NCBI GenBank assembly: GCA_965226915.1
Contig: CBDDEJ010000006.1
Location: 248,001 to 312,000 of the forward strand
Direction: 5' to 3'
Source: Io17-Chloro-G2 sp965226915
GTDB taxonomy: Bacteria > Chloroflexota > Dehalococcoidia > Lucifugimonadales > UBA3495
Length of the DNA stretch: 64,000 nucleotides
A program made the translations under genes and the position numbers. Under the pieces are notes generated by a model. That model was not told the DNA's origin and did no database searches. It saw only the letters and a list, made by a program, of their open reading frames with translations. Below, in pieces: positions 53,627 through 61,759 of the stretch. Position 1 is the stretch's first letter; every line of letters begins with the position of its first letter.

Positions 53627-54303
53627 ACCGGCCATTCTTCCTTCCGGTAGGCCATCTCCCAAAATAGGAATTCGTAGCGCAAAACATCGACGAAAATCTG
53701 TTGCAAGCGGGCCCGGTGGGTTGCGGAGACCGCCGACTGATCCACTGTATCCCGCATCCAGTCGACAAACCCCGACATACCCGGGCTGGTGTGCAGGTCT
53801 ATCCAGGTCTGGTAGTAATGGTTGTCCGGCCGTTTACCCGCCTCGGATAAACGCTGGGCCCAGTCTAAATAGGGCCATTCCACCGCTAGCAACGTCGCCA
53901 CCACGTCAATGAACTGTCCGGAGTAGGCGATGTTGCGCAGGAAGCCACTGTAGCCAAGGGTAGTAGGCCGGTATTCCAAGCTCGCCACGTCTTGGGACGA
54001 CATGCCCCGCCGGCGGAATTCCTCTTGGAAGAGCTCCTCTTCCCCGCCCAAGCCCAAATGCAGAAACCCCACTAGCTGACGAGCGGCGTCGAAGTCCGGA
54101 GCTTTGGCGGCGGCCAGGCTCAAAAGAATGGACCAGTCTTTCAGGAAGAGGTGGTCCTGGTCGAAATACACCTGGAATTTATCGGCGGGAAGGTTGTTGT
54201 CCCCCAATTCGATGACGAAGGGATGGGTCACCACCTTTTCCCAACGATCACCCGTCCCGGCCCTTAGCTCATCGCTCAGACCCATGTGTCGTGAGGCCTC
54301 CAT
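53623..54303 (-). CDS. tenA: TenA-type thiaminase II / aminopyrimidine hydrolase (TenA_E lineage)
   Basis: The 226-residue all-helical protein matches TenA: VTHPFVIELGDNNLPADKFQ VYFDQDHLFLKDWS and LLAVEWPYLDWAQRL. It would hydrolyse aminopyrimidine breakdown products of thiamine, feeding thiD downstream. The protein contains no cysteine at all, so the nucleophile of TenA_C enzymes is missing and the position reads VEW; this fits the TenA_E subgroup, in which a glutamate pair acts. It is coupled to thiD by an ATGA overlap and follows a GYD protein and the precursor-binding lipoprotein. Confidence 0.9.
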   Translation of the reverse strand: MEASRHMGLSDELRAGTGDRWEKVVTHPFVIELGDNNLPADKFQVYFDQDHLFLKDWSILLSLAAAKAPDFDAARQLVGFLHLGLGGEEELFQEEFRRRGMSSQDVASLEYRPTTLGYSGFLRNIAYSGQFIDVVATLLAVEWPYLDWAQRLSEAGKRPDNHYYQTWIDLHTSPGMSGFVDWMRDTVDQSAVSATHRARLQQIFVDVLRYEFLFWEMAYRKEEWPV

Positions 54304-54336
54304 ACCGTTCCGCAGGTAGTCATCTAGGACCGGTGA

Positions 54337-54672
54337 TTACACTTCTGGAGGCGAAAGGCTGACGGACTCAGGCTGGGTGATAGGGTCGTCCTGTCTGCCG
54401 TCCGTCAAAAAGCCAATGGGGATGCCTGGCAGCGTTTCTATATGCATTCCCGTCCTGACTCCCATCTCCAGGGATAGGCGCGCGACGGCGTCATTGTCGT
54501 CGGCCTCAATCATCATCAGGTAATCGAAACGGCCCAACACCGCGTACTGGCCTAGGATCTCGGCCCCGGCAACGGAAACCTTCCTGGCGGCTTCCACCAC
54601 CAGGTTGCGGTTGGTGTTGACCTTGGCCCGCCCATCGGTCGTAAGTGTTCCCAACAGAAAATACAGAGACAT
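54337..54672 (-). CDS. GYD domain protein
   Basis: The 111-residue protein reads MSLYFLLGTLTTDGRAKVNT, then VSVAGAEILGQYAVLGRFDY LMMIEADDNDAVARLSLEMG, which is the GYD domain (the GxYD motif is here GRFDYL). The domain is a ferredoxin-like fold of unknown function, common in archaea and Chloroflexota. The inner ATG 54,672 is preferred; the frame extends 8 codons further. It lies in the thiamine operon, 33 bp before tenA. Confidence 0.8.
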   Translation of the reverse strand: MSLYFLLGTLTTDGRAKVNTNRNLVVEAARKVSVAGAEILGQYAVLGRFDYLMMIEADDNDAVARLSLEMGVRTGMHIETLPGIPIGFLTDGRQDDPITQPESVSLSPPEV

Positions 54673-54793
54673 TGAGCCACCACATTTGGAATTCAACTGA
54701 CCTTATTGGGCGCCAGTATATCACCCCTGTGATACGTTCCGGGCACGCGGCGGCTCCTGAAAACCAGTCATATCGATTACTAAATGGAACGCG

Positions 54794-55792
54794 CTATTTT
54801 TGGGCGCCTTCCACGAACTCATTGGTAAAGGCGGCGCTGGCGTCGATGGGTTTATCCACCAGCTTGTTGGTGTACATCCAATCGGCGAAGTTGGTCCACT
54901 TTTCCGAGGTCTGGCATCCGGCCGGGCCGCCCTTGGTCCATAGCGGAGCGATGACTTGAACGCCGGGGCGCTCGATAGCCTCGTCTACTTCGGCGTCCGT
55001 CCCTGCCAGAAGCGTATCCACCGCGGCGTCTGGGTCGGCCGCCGCATCGGCGTAACCTTTCATCAAAGCCCGGACCATCCGCTGGACCACATCGGGCCTT
55101 TCCGCCAGGGTTTTTTCGCTGGTTACCAACACCAGCTCATAGAAATCAGGAACGCCCCACTCTTCCATACCCATGATATTCACTGGGTGCCCCTGGTTCT
55201 CCATGAGGAAGGATTCGTGGCTGAAGTAGCAGCCCACGCAGGCGTCAACAGACCCGTTGATCAGCGCCTCGGCCAAGGCAAAGCCCACATTGACCAGTTC
55301 AACTTCTTCTAGGCCGCTTTCCAAGCCGTCCGCTTTTAGCATGGTGTCCAGCAGGGGCTCGTTTAGCGGGATGCCCGGATATCCGACTTTCTTGCCAGCC
55401 AACTCGCTGGGCCGGGTGATTCCTGAGGACTTAAGGGTTTGCACCGAGTTTAACGGATGCTGAACCAGGGCGGCGATGGACACTATCGGAACTCCCTGGG
55501 CCCGGGCCATCAGCAGGTCGGGTAGATAGTTGATGCCGAAGTCGTCAGACCCGGCGGCCACCGTCTGGTTCACCGTTGAGGGGTCCACCGGGGTATAAAA
55601 ATCGACTTCCAGGTTTTCGTCAGCGAAGTATCCCTTCTCCTGGGCTACGAACAGTCCGGCGTGGTTGGCATTGGGATACCAATCCATGGCCAGCCTTATC
55701 TTCACGGTCTCTTCTTGGCCACCGCAGGCCGCGATCAACCCCATCGCAGCCGCTATCCCAAGTACGACAATCCACCATTTCCTACTCAACAT
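54794..55792 (-). CDS. Thiamine-precursor ABC transporter substrate-binding lipoprotein (NMT1/THI5-like)
   Basis: From ATG 55,792 (GAGGAAAA upstream) the 332-residue protein has a signal with lipobox LIAAC and a mature NMT1/THI5 domain: IRLAMDWYPNANHAGLFVAQ, GYFADENLEVDFYTPVDPST, GVPIVSIAALVQHPLNSVQT and GKKVGYPGIPLNEPLLD. The WYPNANHAG motif is the pyrimidine-binding signature of ThiY-type proteins (formylaminopyrimidine or HMP uptake). It is immediately preceded, with a 7-nt overlap, by the tail of its permease gene, and followed by GYD, tenA and thiD. Confidence 0.9.
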   Translation of the reverse strand: MLSRKWWIVVLGIAAAMGLIAACGGQEETVKIRLAMDWYPNANHAGLFVAQEKGYFADENLEVDFYTPVDPSTVNQTVAAGSDDFGINYLPDLLMARAQGVPIVSIAALVQHPLNSVQTLKSSGITRPSELAGKKVGYPGIPLNEPLLDTMLKADGLESGLEEVELVNVGFALAEALINGSVDACVGCYFSHESFLMENQGHPVNIMGMEEWGVPDFYELVLVTSEKTLAERPDVVQRMVRALMKGYADAAADPDAAVDTLLAGTDAEVDEAIERPGVQVIAPLWTKGGPAGCQTSEKWTNFADWMYTNKLVDKPIDASAAFTNEFVEGAQK

Positions 55793-55952
55793 TTTTTCCT
55801 CGCCGCCCTGCGCCGTTGGTTGTGGTACCAGGGCAGAAGGGCCTTCTCCAGAGCCCCGGCAATGAGAAACAGGCCTATTCCCATCAAGCTCAACAGGACC
55901 ACAGTGGCCCTGGAAGCAAGACTGGTTCCCAGCCAAGGACTAGCATCCAGCG
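55786..55952 (-). pseudogene. C-terminal stub of the cognate ABC permease
   Basis: A frame different from the lipoprotein reads SPWLGTSLASRATVVLLSLM, then GIGLFLIAGALEKALLPWYH and NQRRAARKKC-stop. This is the last transmembrane helix and the LLPW(Y/H)H end of ThiX-like permeases. The rest is missing: an in-frame stop lies upstream and unrelated DNA begins near 55,950. The ATPase gene is also absent, so the transporter cannot be complete from this locus. Confidence 0.65.
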
Positions 55953-55980
55953 ATCAATAACAAAACCTTGAAGATGCTGA

Positions 55981-56010
55981 CAGGGCCGCCCGAATTTGGG
56001 CGGCCCTGGT
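55981..56010 (+). terminator. Strong hairpin with T-run on plus
   Basis: AGGGCCGCCC and GGGCGGCCCT pair around GAATTT, followed by GGTTTTTCC. It is a good intrinsic terminator for plus-strand transcription, but no plus-strand gene ends here; it may be a relic of the DNA lost with the permease. Confidence 0.6.
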
Positions 56011-56049
56011 TTTTCCACCTCGGCCCATCGACCAAAGGGGAGCATTCGA

Positions 56050-56327
56050 AGCGGCCCAGTAAGAAAAAAACGCCAAAATTTGAATCTGAAGATGAGGAGC
56101 GGAATTTTTGGGCGACTCACAACTCCACCGAATATGTCTCCTGGACCGAAGGAACCAGGGTAACATTACCCAACTTGAAGCCATCAACCAGAACCATCTC
56201 AATCCGCTTGCCGGAGTCTTTGTTAGAACGCCTGAAGCTCCTTGCGAACCAGCGCGATGTACCTTACCAGTCGCTCTTGAAAATCTTCCTAGCGGAACGC
56301 GTGGATGAAGAGAATCGTTCTGGTTGA
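56050..56327 (+). CDS. BrnA/CopG-type antitoxin, orphan
   Basis: The conserved part reads KRPSKKKTPKFESEDEERNF WATHNSTEYVSW and ends TRTISIRLPESLLERLKLLA, then RDVPYQSLLKIFLAERV, a ribbon-helix-helix DNA-binding domain as in BrnA/CopG antitoxins. The BrnT toxin gene normally directly upstream is absent. No ATG, GTG or TTG is found next to the AAGGGGAG ribosome-site-like stretch at 56,034-56,041; only codons such as ATT are available nearby, while the open frame continues up through the hairpin to 55,968. The boundary given is therefore approximate and the gene may not be expressed. Confidence 0.6.
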
Positions 56328-56811
56328 CCTCTGTCCATGATCGTTAACTCCTGCCCATCTGCAATTTGCCCGGAGGTTTTTGATGACAACCAACCCCACC
56401 GACTCAAGCAAGGTTCTTCTGACGGGAGAAAATTCGTTCATCCGACTGTCGCGCCAGAACGGAGCGCTGCAAACCACTAGGACCAGCCACTGGCGGGTCT
56501 TGCTGTCCCCCGGCGGACAGGGCCACGTCTTGTTTATGAAATCCGACGTGGCCAACGATGAGGTCAGGGTCTACTCGAACAACATCGCTCTGGCCCGCTG
56601 GCTACAGGAAACGATCGAGTCTTTCTTATTCCCGGAATTCGCCGACCAGACCCTACCCGTAGTGGACGCTGTGTTCAACCGGTCAGGCGACGGCCGATCT
56701 TTTTGGACCGAAAGCGTGGAGAGCGACGACGACTCCATCGCCCTTACCTGGCACGATTTTATGGAACCCTACATGTTGGTGAACCCAGCAGGCGGCGAGA
56801 CCAACAGGCCG

Positions 56812-56964
56812 CTAGTATTACAACGACGCTTCCTCAATTTGGTCAGTTTTTGGGCGGAACCTGCTTCGCGGAAGGCAAGGCCACAAAGCTGTCAAGCGTG
56901 TGGTCAGGTCGCCATGAAGAGGTGCTCAAGGTCCCTTTATTGCGAACCGTCGTTGTAATACTAG
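56812..56964. mobile_element. 153-bp inverted-repeat element, copy 2 (family B)
   Basis: CTAGTATTACAACGACG at the left is the exact reverse complement of 56,948-56,964. Length and outer bases match the element at 15,276, while the interior has diverged; the motif TGGGCGGA sits about 40 bases from the left CTAG in both. It shares its right CTAG with a family-A copy. Confidence 0.75.
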
Positions 56965-57139
56965 AGGTCTGGCCGGAAAGCCATTGGCCGGGTTTCGCGC
57001 TACGCCAGACAGACGTATTATAGTCTTATGTGGCATGATAGTGTCTGTAATACGGTTCAAGAACCCACTGTTACATCGACAATCGTCGCTAAGAAAACGG
57101 CAGCTTGGAGAGAATCGGGGTTTCCGTCCGAGTTTCTAG
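56961..57139 (-). mobile_element. 179-bp CTAG-bounded short element, copy 3 (family A)
   Basis: Inverted relative to copies 1 and 2, same length, and by eye identical to copy 2. It encodes the same small frame starting MWHDSVCNTVQEP, here running into the 3' part of the disrupted gene in frame (SEFLGVYSCF). Confidence 0.88.
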
Positions 57140-57306
57140 GCGTATATAGCTGCTTCACTCCGGCCCGCAGGGCCCAATTGACTGTCAACGGCATCGTCGC
57201 TCATGGCCAGGTAGACGAGGCAATGCGCGGCGACAAACCCAGCAGCAGCGCCTGCCTTGCCTGGTCGGAGACCTGGGTCAAGCCCTAGTTTGTCTGTAGA
57301 TTGGCT

Positions 57307-57330
57307 AGGGGTACGGCATGCCGCGCCCCT
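57307..57330. repeat. Dispersed palindrome, variant copy upstream of the DinB gene
   Basis: AGGGGTACGGCATGCCGCGC then CCCT; imperfect version of the 48,801 and 58,058 repeats. Confidence 0.65.
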
Positions 57331-57368
57331 GCGTACGAGACCAAGGTGGTTTACCCCAGGAGGAAATC

Positions 57369-58031
57369 ATGAATTCAGACGCGCTGCCCGACCACGCCCC
57401 GGCCACCGAGCTTTTCCCCCAGTTCGGCGATGATCTATTTGAAATGGTTTCCGGCGAGCTTGCCGGGTTGACCGATGAGCAGCTGGATTTCGAGTCGGAC
57501 CGGTGGGGATGGAGCGAGTGGAGCATCCGCAGGAACCTGAGCCACATGGCTTCGGGGGATTATCGATGGTTCTGGCAAAGGTGGCGGGAGGAACTATTCC
57601 CCAACGGGTCGCCCACCGGGGATGAGATGGACCGGCTGTTGGATTCCCCCTACGACCGGCGGTTGGACGAAAATCTTTACTGGGAGCTTGACGTCTTGCT
57701 GGAAAAGTTGCGCCAGGCTTTGGATTTCGCCCGGTCGATCTTGGAGAAGGAAACCGCTGGCTCATGCCGAACCAGGGAGATCGAAACCAATAACGGTGGG
57801 ATGTGGCCCGGTCTCATGGAAGCCGGATACACCGGGATCCGGCCCAACGATTCAGACCCAGACAAACTTTACATTACGCTGGAAGCGACTTACCGGCACC
57901 GGTACTTCGAGTACATAACCCACCTGTACAACATCCAGCGGCTCAAACGCGCCCAGGGCCTACCCGCCATCAACAAAATCCCCATGGAAGGCTACCTGGC
58001 CCTGCCCGGCTGGGACCTCAGCGAACCCTAG
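57369..58031 (+). CDS. DinB-like helical bundle protein
   Basis: The 220-residue protein has the DinB/YfiT four-helix pattern: FEMVSGELAGLTDEQLDFES, WSEWSIRRNLSHMASGDYRW with the first conserved histidine, and EATYRHRYFEYITHLYNIQR with the further histidines of the metal site. Members are metal-dependent thiol transferases or of unknown role. AGGAGGAAAT precedes the ATG at 57,369. It is flanked by copies of the dispersed palindrome on both sides. Confidence 0.75.
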   Translation: MNSDALPDHAPATELFPQFGDDLFEMVSGELAGLTDEQLDFESDRWGWSEWSIRRNLSHMASGDYRWFWQRWREELFPNGSPTGDEMDRLLDSPYDRRLDENLYWELDVLLEKLRQALDFARSILEKETAGSCRTREIETNNGGMWPGLMEAGYTGIRPNDSDPDKLYITLEATYRHRYFEYITHLYNIQRLKRAQGLPAINKIPMEGYLALPGWDLSEP

Positions 58032-58057
58032 GATTTTTCGGTTTGCATGAAACGTGG

Positions 58058-58085
58058 GTAGGGGCACGGCATGCCGTGCCCCTAC
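58058..58085. repeat. Dispersed palindrome, best full copy
   Basis: GTAGGGGCACGGCA then TGCCGTGCCCCTAC: a perfect 28-bp palindrome between the DinB gene and the propeller gene. Could serve as a bidirectional terminator. Confidence 0.85.
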
Positions 58086-58189
58086 GTGATTCCTGCTGCT
58101 GTCCGCACCTTACAACGTTTAGCAATCCTTGGATGAATGGGGCAGGTTTTAAACCTGCCGCATTCATGCTTCACGCGGCCCTTACCTGC

Positions 58190-59179
58190 CTATGCCGACG
58201 AGCAGGCCACGCTGATGACGTTGCCAGCGGATTCTGGCAAGGTGTGCTCCTTCCAGGTTGAGCCAGCGTCGTGGGTGCCAAAGACCTGGCCCTTCCGGGT
58301 GCAAAAATACACTTGATCCGGTGCTTGGGTATTTATGGCCACGCCAAAGGTGGTGCTCTTGGGCAATATACCCTTATCGAACCTCTCCCAGGTCTGACCC
58401 AAGTCGGAGGTCCGCATCAAGCCGCCTTCCTCGCTGCCGAAGTTCAACCCCACGCAGGCATAGAGCGTGTTCGGGTCATTGGGCGCCGCTTGCACCCCCC
58501 GGGAATATTTCACCTCGGAGATTTTGCTGAATCCCAGATCCTCCCAGGTCTCTCCCCGGTCCTTGGTGCGCCAAACTCCCGTGCGATTGGAAATGAACAC
58601 GGCGCCCGAGTCGGCGGCGCCCACGGCCACACCGTGCAGGTCCATCAGGTCCACGTCTCCGTCGAACTTGCTGTTGACTACCTTCCAGGTTTTGCCGCCG
58701 TCCGTGCTTCGAGCAGCGCCCCCGACCTCAAGGGCTGCGTACATGTTATTGGGGTCCGACGCTTCGATTCCTATCCCCAAGATTCTGGTGGCGAAGGCCA
58801 TCTGCACGCTATCCGGGTTGGAGATGGTGGACATATACTGCCAATTCTCTCCGGCGTCCTCGCTCTTGAAGATCTCGCTGCCTTCAGTTCCGAGGAACAT
58901 TATCTTTGGATCATTGGGATGGAACTTTATCGACCACACAACCCGGCCTTCAGTCATGTTCATCCGCTCCCAGTTGTCCCCCCGGTCTACGCTGCGGTAA
59001 ATGCCCCGTTGTGTCCCGGCGAAGATCACAGCTTGATCTTCAGGATGAATGGCGATGGACCGGACCTGTGCCGATGGCGCCATGCCCCTGGTCAGATTTT
59101 CCCAGCGGTCGTCACCCGCTTCCTTCCGATACAAGCCACTAGCTTCAGCGCCCACGTAAATAAGAGTCTTATTCGCCAT
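58190..59179 (-). CDS. BNR/sialidase-like beta-propeller protein
   Basis: From ATG 59,179 (MANKTLIYVGAEASGLYRKE) the protein is built of repeated blades with Asp-box motifs S.D.G..W: RSVDRGDNWERM, KSEDAGENWQYM, RSTDGGKTWKVV, RTKDRGETWEDL, RTSDLGQTWERF and GTHDAGSTWKEH. Six to seven blades match a YCF48/VPS10-like propeller. There is no signal peptide, so it is cytoplasmic or exported by an unseen route. Its ligand is unknown. Confidence 0.85.
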   Translation of the reverse strand: MANKTLIYVGAEASGLYRKEAGDDRWENLTRGMAPSAQVRSIAIHPEDQAVIFAGTQRGIYRSVDRGDNWERMNMTEGRVVWSIKFHPNDPKIMFLGTEGSEIFKSEDAGENWQYMSTISNPDSVQMAFATRILGIGIEASDPNNMYAALEVGGAARSTDGGKTWKVVNSKFDGDVDLMDLHGVAVGAADSGAVFISNRTGVWRTKDRGETWEDLGFSKISEVKYSRGVQAAPNDPNTLYACVGLNFGSEEGGLMRTSDLGQTWERFDKGILPKSTTFGVAINTQAPDQVYFCTRKGQVFGTHDAGSTWKEHTLPESAGNVISVACSSA

Positions 59180-59327
59180 GATGACAGCCTCCATATACTA
59201 AAGTCGTAATTACTAGCCAAATAGACTAGAAAATCGGGCACATCCTGAACTTGCCGACATTGGACCAAAGAAAGCAAACCTTGTCAATCGTAAGATTTCG
59301 TCGTTTAGGCACGGTGATGCTCCCTGG

Positions 59328-59953
59328 TCACGCCTCTCGGGCTAGGACCAGCCCCCATACCGAACTCGCTCCGGCCGACTTGAGGGCCGAGGCACATGCC
59401 GAGATGGTGCTGCCCGTGGTGGCCACGTCGTCAATGACGATGACGGAGACGCCTTGAAGGCCGGATCTTGCTTGAAAGCTGCCCTCCACATTGCGCCGCC
59501 GCTCCACCCGGTGGTTTTGGACACCTGTTGGGCCAAGAGCTCCGATTGGTTGTAGCCCCGTTGGCGTTGGCGGCTAGAGTGCAAGGGCACGGGGATCAGC
59601 ACTTCGCCGGTGATTCTACTGTAGGTTAAAAACTCCCCCAACAACCCTCCCAGCCTGGGAGCCGCCGCCCGTAGATTGCGATACTTGAAGGCGTGGACCG
59701 CTTCTTGGATGGCGCCTCCTAGCAGAAAAGGCGCCCGCAATGCGTCCAGGTCCAATGGGCTTTCCCGGCAGGAAGCGCAGGGACTAGACTGGCCCGGCTG
59801 GGCGCAAAGACGGCAATAAGGCTGGCCTAGCCGAGTAACGTTCCCAAGGCACGCAGGGCACAGGACATCTCCCTCTTTCTGGCAGCCAACGCATTCCAAT
59901 GGAAATACCAGGTCGAGGGTTGATTTCGTCAGCTTTGAGATCAGGTTAATCAT
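59328..59953 (-). pseudogene. comF: ComF-type phosphoribosyltransferase with internal deletion
   Basis: The first frame has the ComF start: LVFPLECVGCQKEGDVLCPA C zinc finger, FLLGGAIQEAVHAFKYRNLR and IPVPLHSSRQRQRGYNQSEL LAQQVSK. It then loses frame near 59,515. The PRTase loop is found in another frame: ERRRNVEGSFQARSG, then GVSVIVIDDVATTGSTISAC with the PRPP motif, ending at 59,328. About 25-30 codons that normally lie between (LxRxRxTxxQxxL) are missing. ComF helps natural DNA uptake in competent bacteria. The gene is therefore broken unless the assembly is wrong here. Confidence 0.8.
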
Positions 59954-59977
59954 CTGAACTTATCGGCGCCTCGCTCA

Positions 59978-60466
59978 TTAGGCCGAAGACTGCCACTGGT
60001 CCAAGATCAGTTGATCCCTAGGAAACGCCATCTCAGGCAAATCGTCCAAAGAGAAAAATCCGATATCCTGAGCCTCCGGACCCGCGGCCAACCGGCCTCC
60101 CGTCTCCTTAGCAGTAAACGCCACCACCACAACGGGATGTCCCGCTTCGGAAAAAAGCCCCACCAACCGTTGGACCTCCACCAGTAGGCCGGTTTCTTCC
60201 TGCACCTCCCGAGCCGCCGCCTCTTCCACCACCTCGCCGCGGTCCACGTATCCTCCAGGCATGCTCCACAGGCCGTATCCCACCTGGTTGTCGCGCTTGA
60301 TCATCAGGACCTTGCCCTGCCTTTCAACGATGCAGGTGGCGGCGATCTTCGGGTCGTGGTAGACAACCCGGCCGCAATTGGGGCACTTAGGCCTTTCGCG
60401 CCCGTCCACGTCCTGAATCTCCAGGACCGACGCACAGCCGGAACAATATTTTTCTTGAGACGACAT
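59978..60466 (-). CDS. Nudix hydrolase with N-terminal zinc ribbon
   Basis: The 162-residue protein has a zinc ribbon (CSGCASVLE...CPNCGRVVYHDP) and a full Nudix box GGYVDRGEVVEEAAAREVQE ETGL. The layout resembles NudC-like NADH pyrophosphatases, but the C-terminal SQPWPFPxS motif is absent, so ADP-ribose or another nucleotide is as likely. It lies 24 bp upstream of comF on the same strand. Confidence 0.9.
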   Translation of the reverse strand: MSSQEKYCSGCASVLEIQDVDGRERPKCPNCGRVVYHDPKIAATCIVERQGKVLMIKRDNQVGYGLWSMPGGYVDRGEVVEEAAAREVQEETGLLVEVQRLVGLFSEAGHPVVVVAFTAKETGGRLAAGPEAQDIGFFSLDDLPEMAFPRDQLILDQWQSSA

Positions 60467-60550
60467 GATTTTGCCAGGATACCACCATGGTCTAGGATGG
60501 CCTACGCCCTTGGGTCACCCGAGCCAGCCGATGACCGGATCTGACATGAC

Positions 60551-60578
60551 GTAGGGGCGCAAGGTCGTGCGCCCCTAC
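60551..60578. repeat. Dispersed palindrome, divergent copy
   Basis: GTAGGGGCGCAAGGTCGTGC then GCCCCTAC. The outer GTAGGGGC/GCCCCTAC arms match the copy at 58,058 while the centre differs. Located between the Nudix gene and rbsK. Confidence 0.65.
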
Positions 60579-60629
60579 GTTGATTCGCCACCATACGTGG
60601 GCGTTTTAGCCGCTCGTCGATAGTCAAAC

Positions 60630-61610
60630 TTACGGCGACGGCTGAGCCCGAAGCAGCGCCTCCACCTCTTCTCGAGTAGGCATGGAATCCTGCACGCCGG
60701 ATCTGGTCACAGCCAGGGCCCCCGCGGCAGAGGCTATTCTTACGGCTTCCGGAATCTCACGCCCCTATGCTAAGGCGACGCCAAGCGCGCCGTTGAAGGC
60801 GTCACCCGCAGCCACCGAGTCCACGGCTTCGACCTGAAACGGCGGAACGTAAGCCCCGCCGCCGGAGGTAACGTAGTAGGCGCCCTGTGCCCCCAGTTTG
60901 ATGATCGCCAACTCGACACCCTGGCCGACAAGCCATCGAGCCGCCCGCTCCGCCGAACCGGGGTCTGAAACCGGATATCCAACCAATGCCTCCGCTTCCG
61001 TTTCGTTGGGCGTGATCACATTGCAATATTGGAAGAACTCTTCCGGCAGGGGTTCGGGCCGGACGGGGCCAGGGTCCAGAATCACCCTCTTGCCCTGGGA
61101 AGCGGCGTCGCTGGCCACCTGCATGGACAGCTCAGGAGACACTTCCAACTGCAAAAGCACAGTCGAGGCACGGACCAGGGAGCGGGTCACGGCGCGGGCT
61201 TCATCGGGACCGCAGGCGTCATTGGCTCCCAAGATCTGGATGATTCGGTTTTGGGCGGAATCGTCGATGTCTATGACGGCGATGCCAGAACTGACGCCGG
61301 GGCTGACGCTGATGCCGGACACATCGATTCCGTCGGATTCCAAGCCCGCCTGCAGCTGCGGCCCGAACATGTCGTCGCCCACCCGGCCTACCATGGCGGT
61401 TGTGGCGCCCATGCGCGCGGCGGCCACCGCCTGGTTGGCGCCCTTGCCACCGGGATAGGTCAAAAAGCGGCTGCCCATCACCGTTTCACCCGCCTGAGGG
61501 AACCGGGGCGTCATGCTCACCAGGTCCATGTTGATGCCGCCCAGCACTACTATTGACACCTGGTTCACTGACACCTGGTTCACGTTTTGACCGGCTGTCA
61601 TGGCGCCCAC
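60630..61610 (-). pseudogene. rbsK: Ribokinase with in-frame amber codon near the C-terminus
   Basis: A PfkB-family sugar kinase phosphorylating ribose: VVLGGINMDLVSMTPRFPQA GETVMG, YPGGKGANQAVAAARMGA, NVITPNETEAEALVG and VDSVAAGDAFNGALGVALA with the catalytic aspartate. At 60,765-60,767 a TAG replaces what in homologues is a glutamate (ALA-stop-GREIPEAVRIASAA). The same frame continues 44 codons with normal family sequence to TAA at 60,630. A single G-to-T change on the coding strand (GAG to TAG) explains it. The shortened protein keeps the active site but loses the last helices. NQVSVNQVS near the start comes from a small tandem repeat. Confidence 0.8.
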
Positions 61611-61759
61611 CTACTTTCGATATCGGCGCTGGCTAACAGCCCATGACCCAGCCTGCCGGCAACCGGCCCGATATTAGCGTGCTATAATCCCACTGGCAAA
61701 TTCAGGCACGAAATCTTGTCCATACAGGGCAAAATCTCTCCCCGGTCACAGAGGTGGAA

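Larger units (their letters stand above)
56383..57288 (+). pseudogene. Conserved hypothetical gene split by two short elements
   Basis: The 5' part (56,383-56,814; GGAGG 7 nt before the ATG) encodes GENSFIRLSRQNGALQTTRT, HWRVLLSPGGQGHVLFMKSD and SIALTWHDFMEPYMLVNPAG. The 3' part (57,136-57,288) encodes GVYSCFTPARRAQLTVNGIV and CLAWSETWVKP. Removing 56,813-57,136 joins them in frame at a single CTAG (ETNRP-L-GVYS) to give 193 residues. No family was recognised; the protein is soluble and without signal peptide. Confidence 0.75.
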
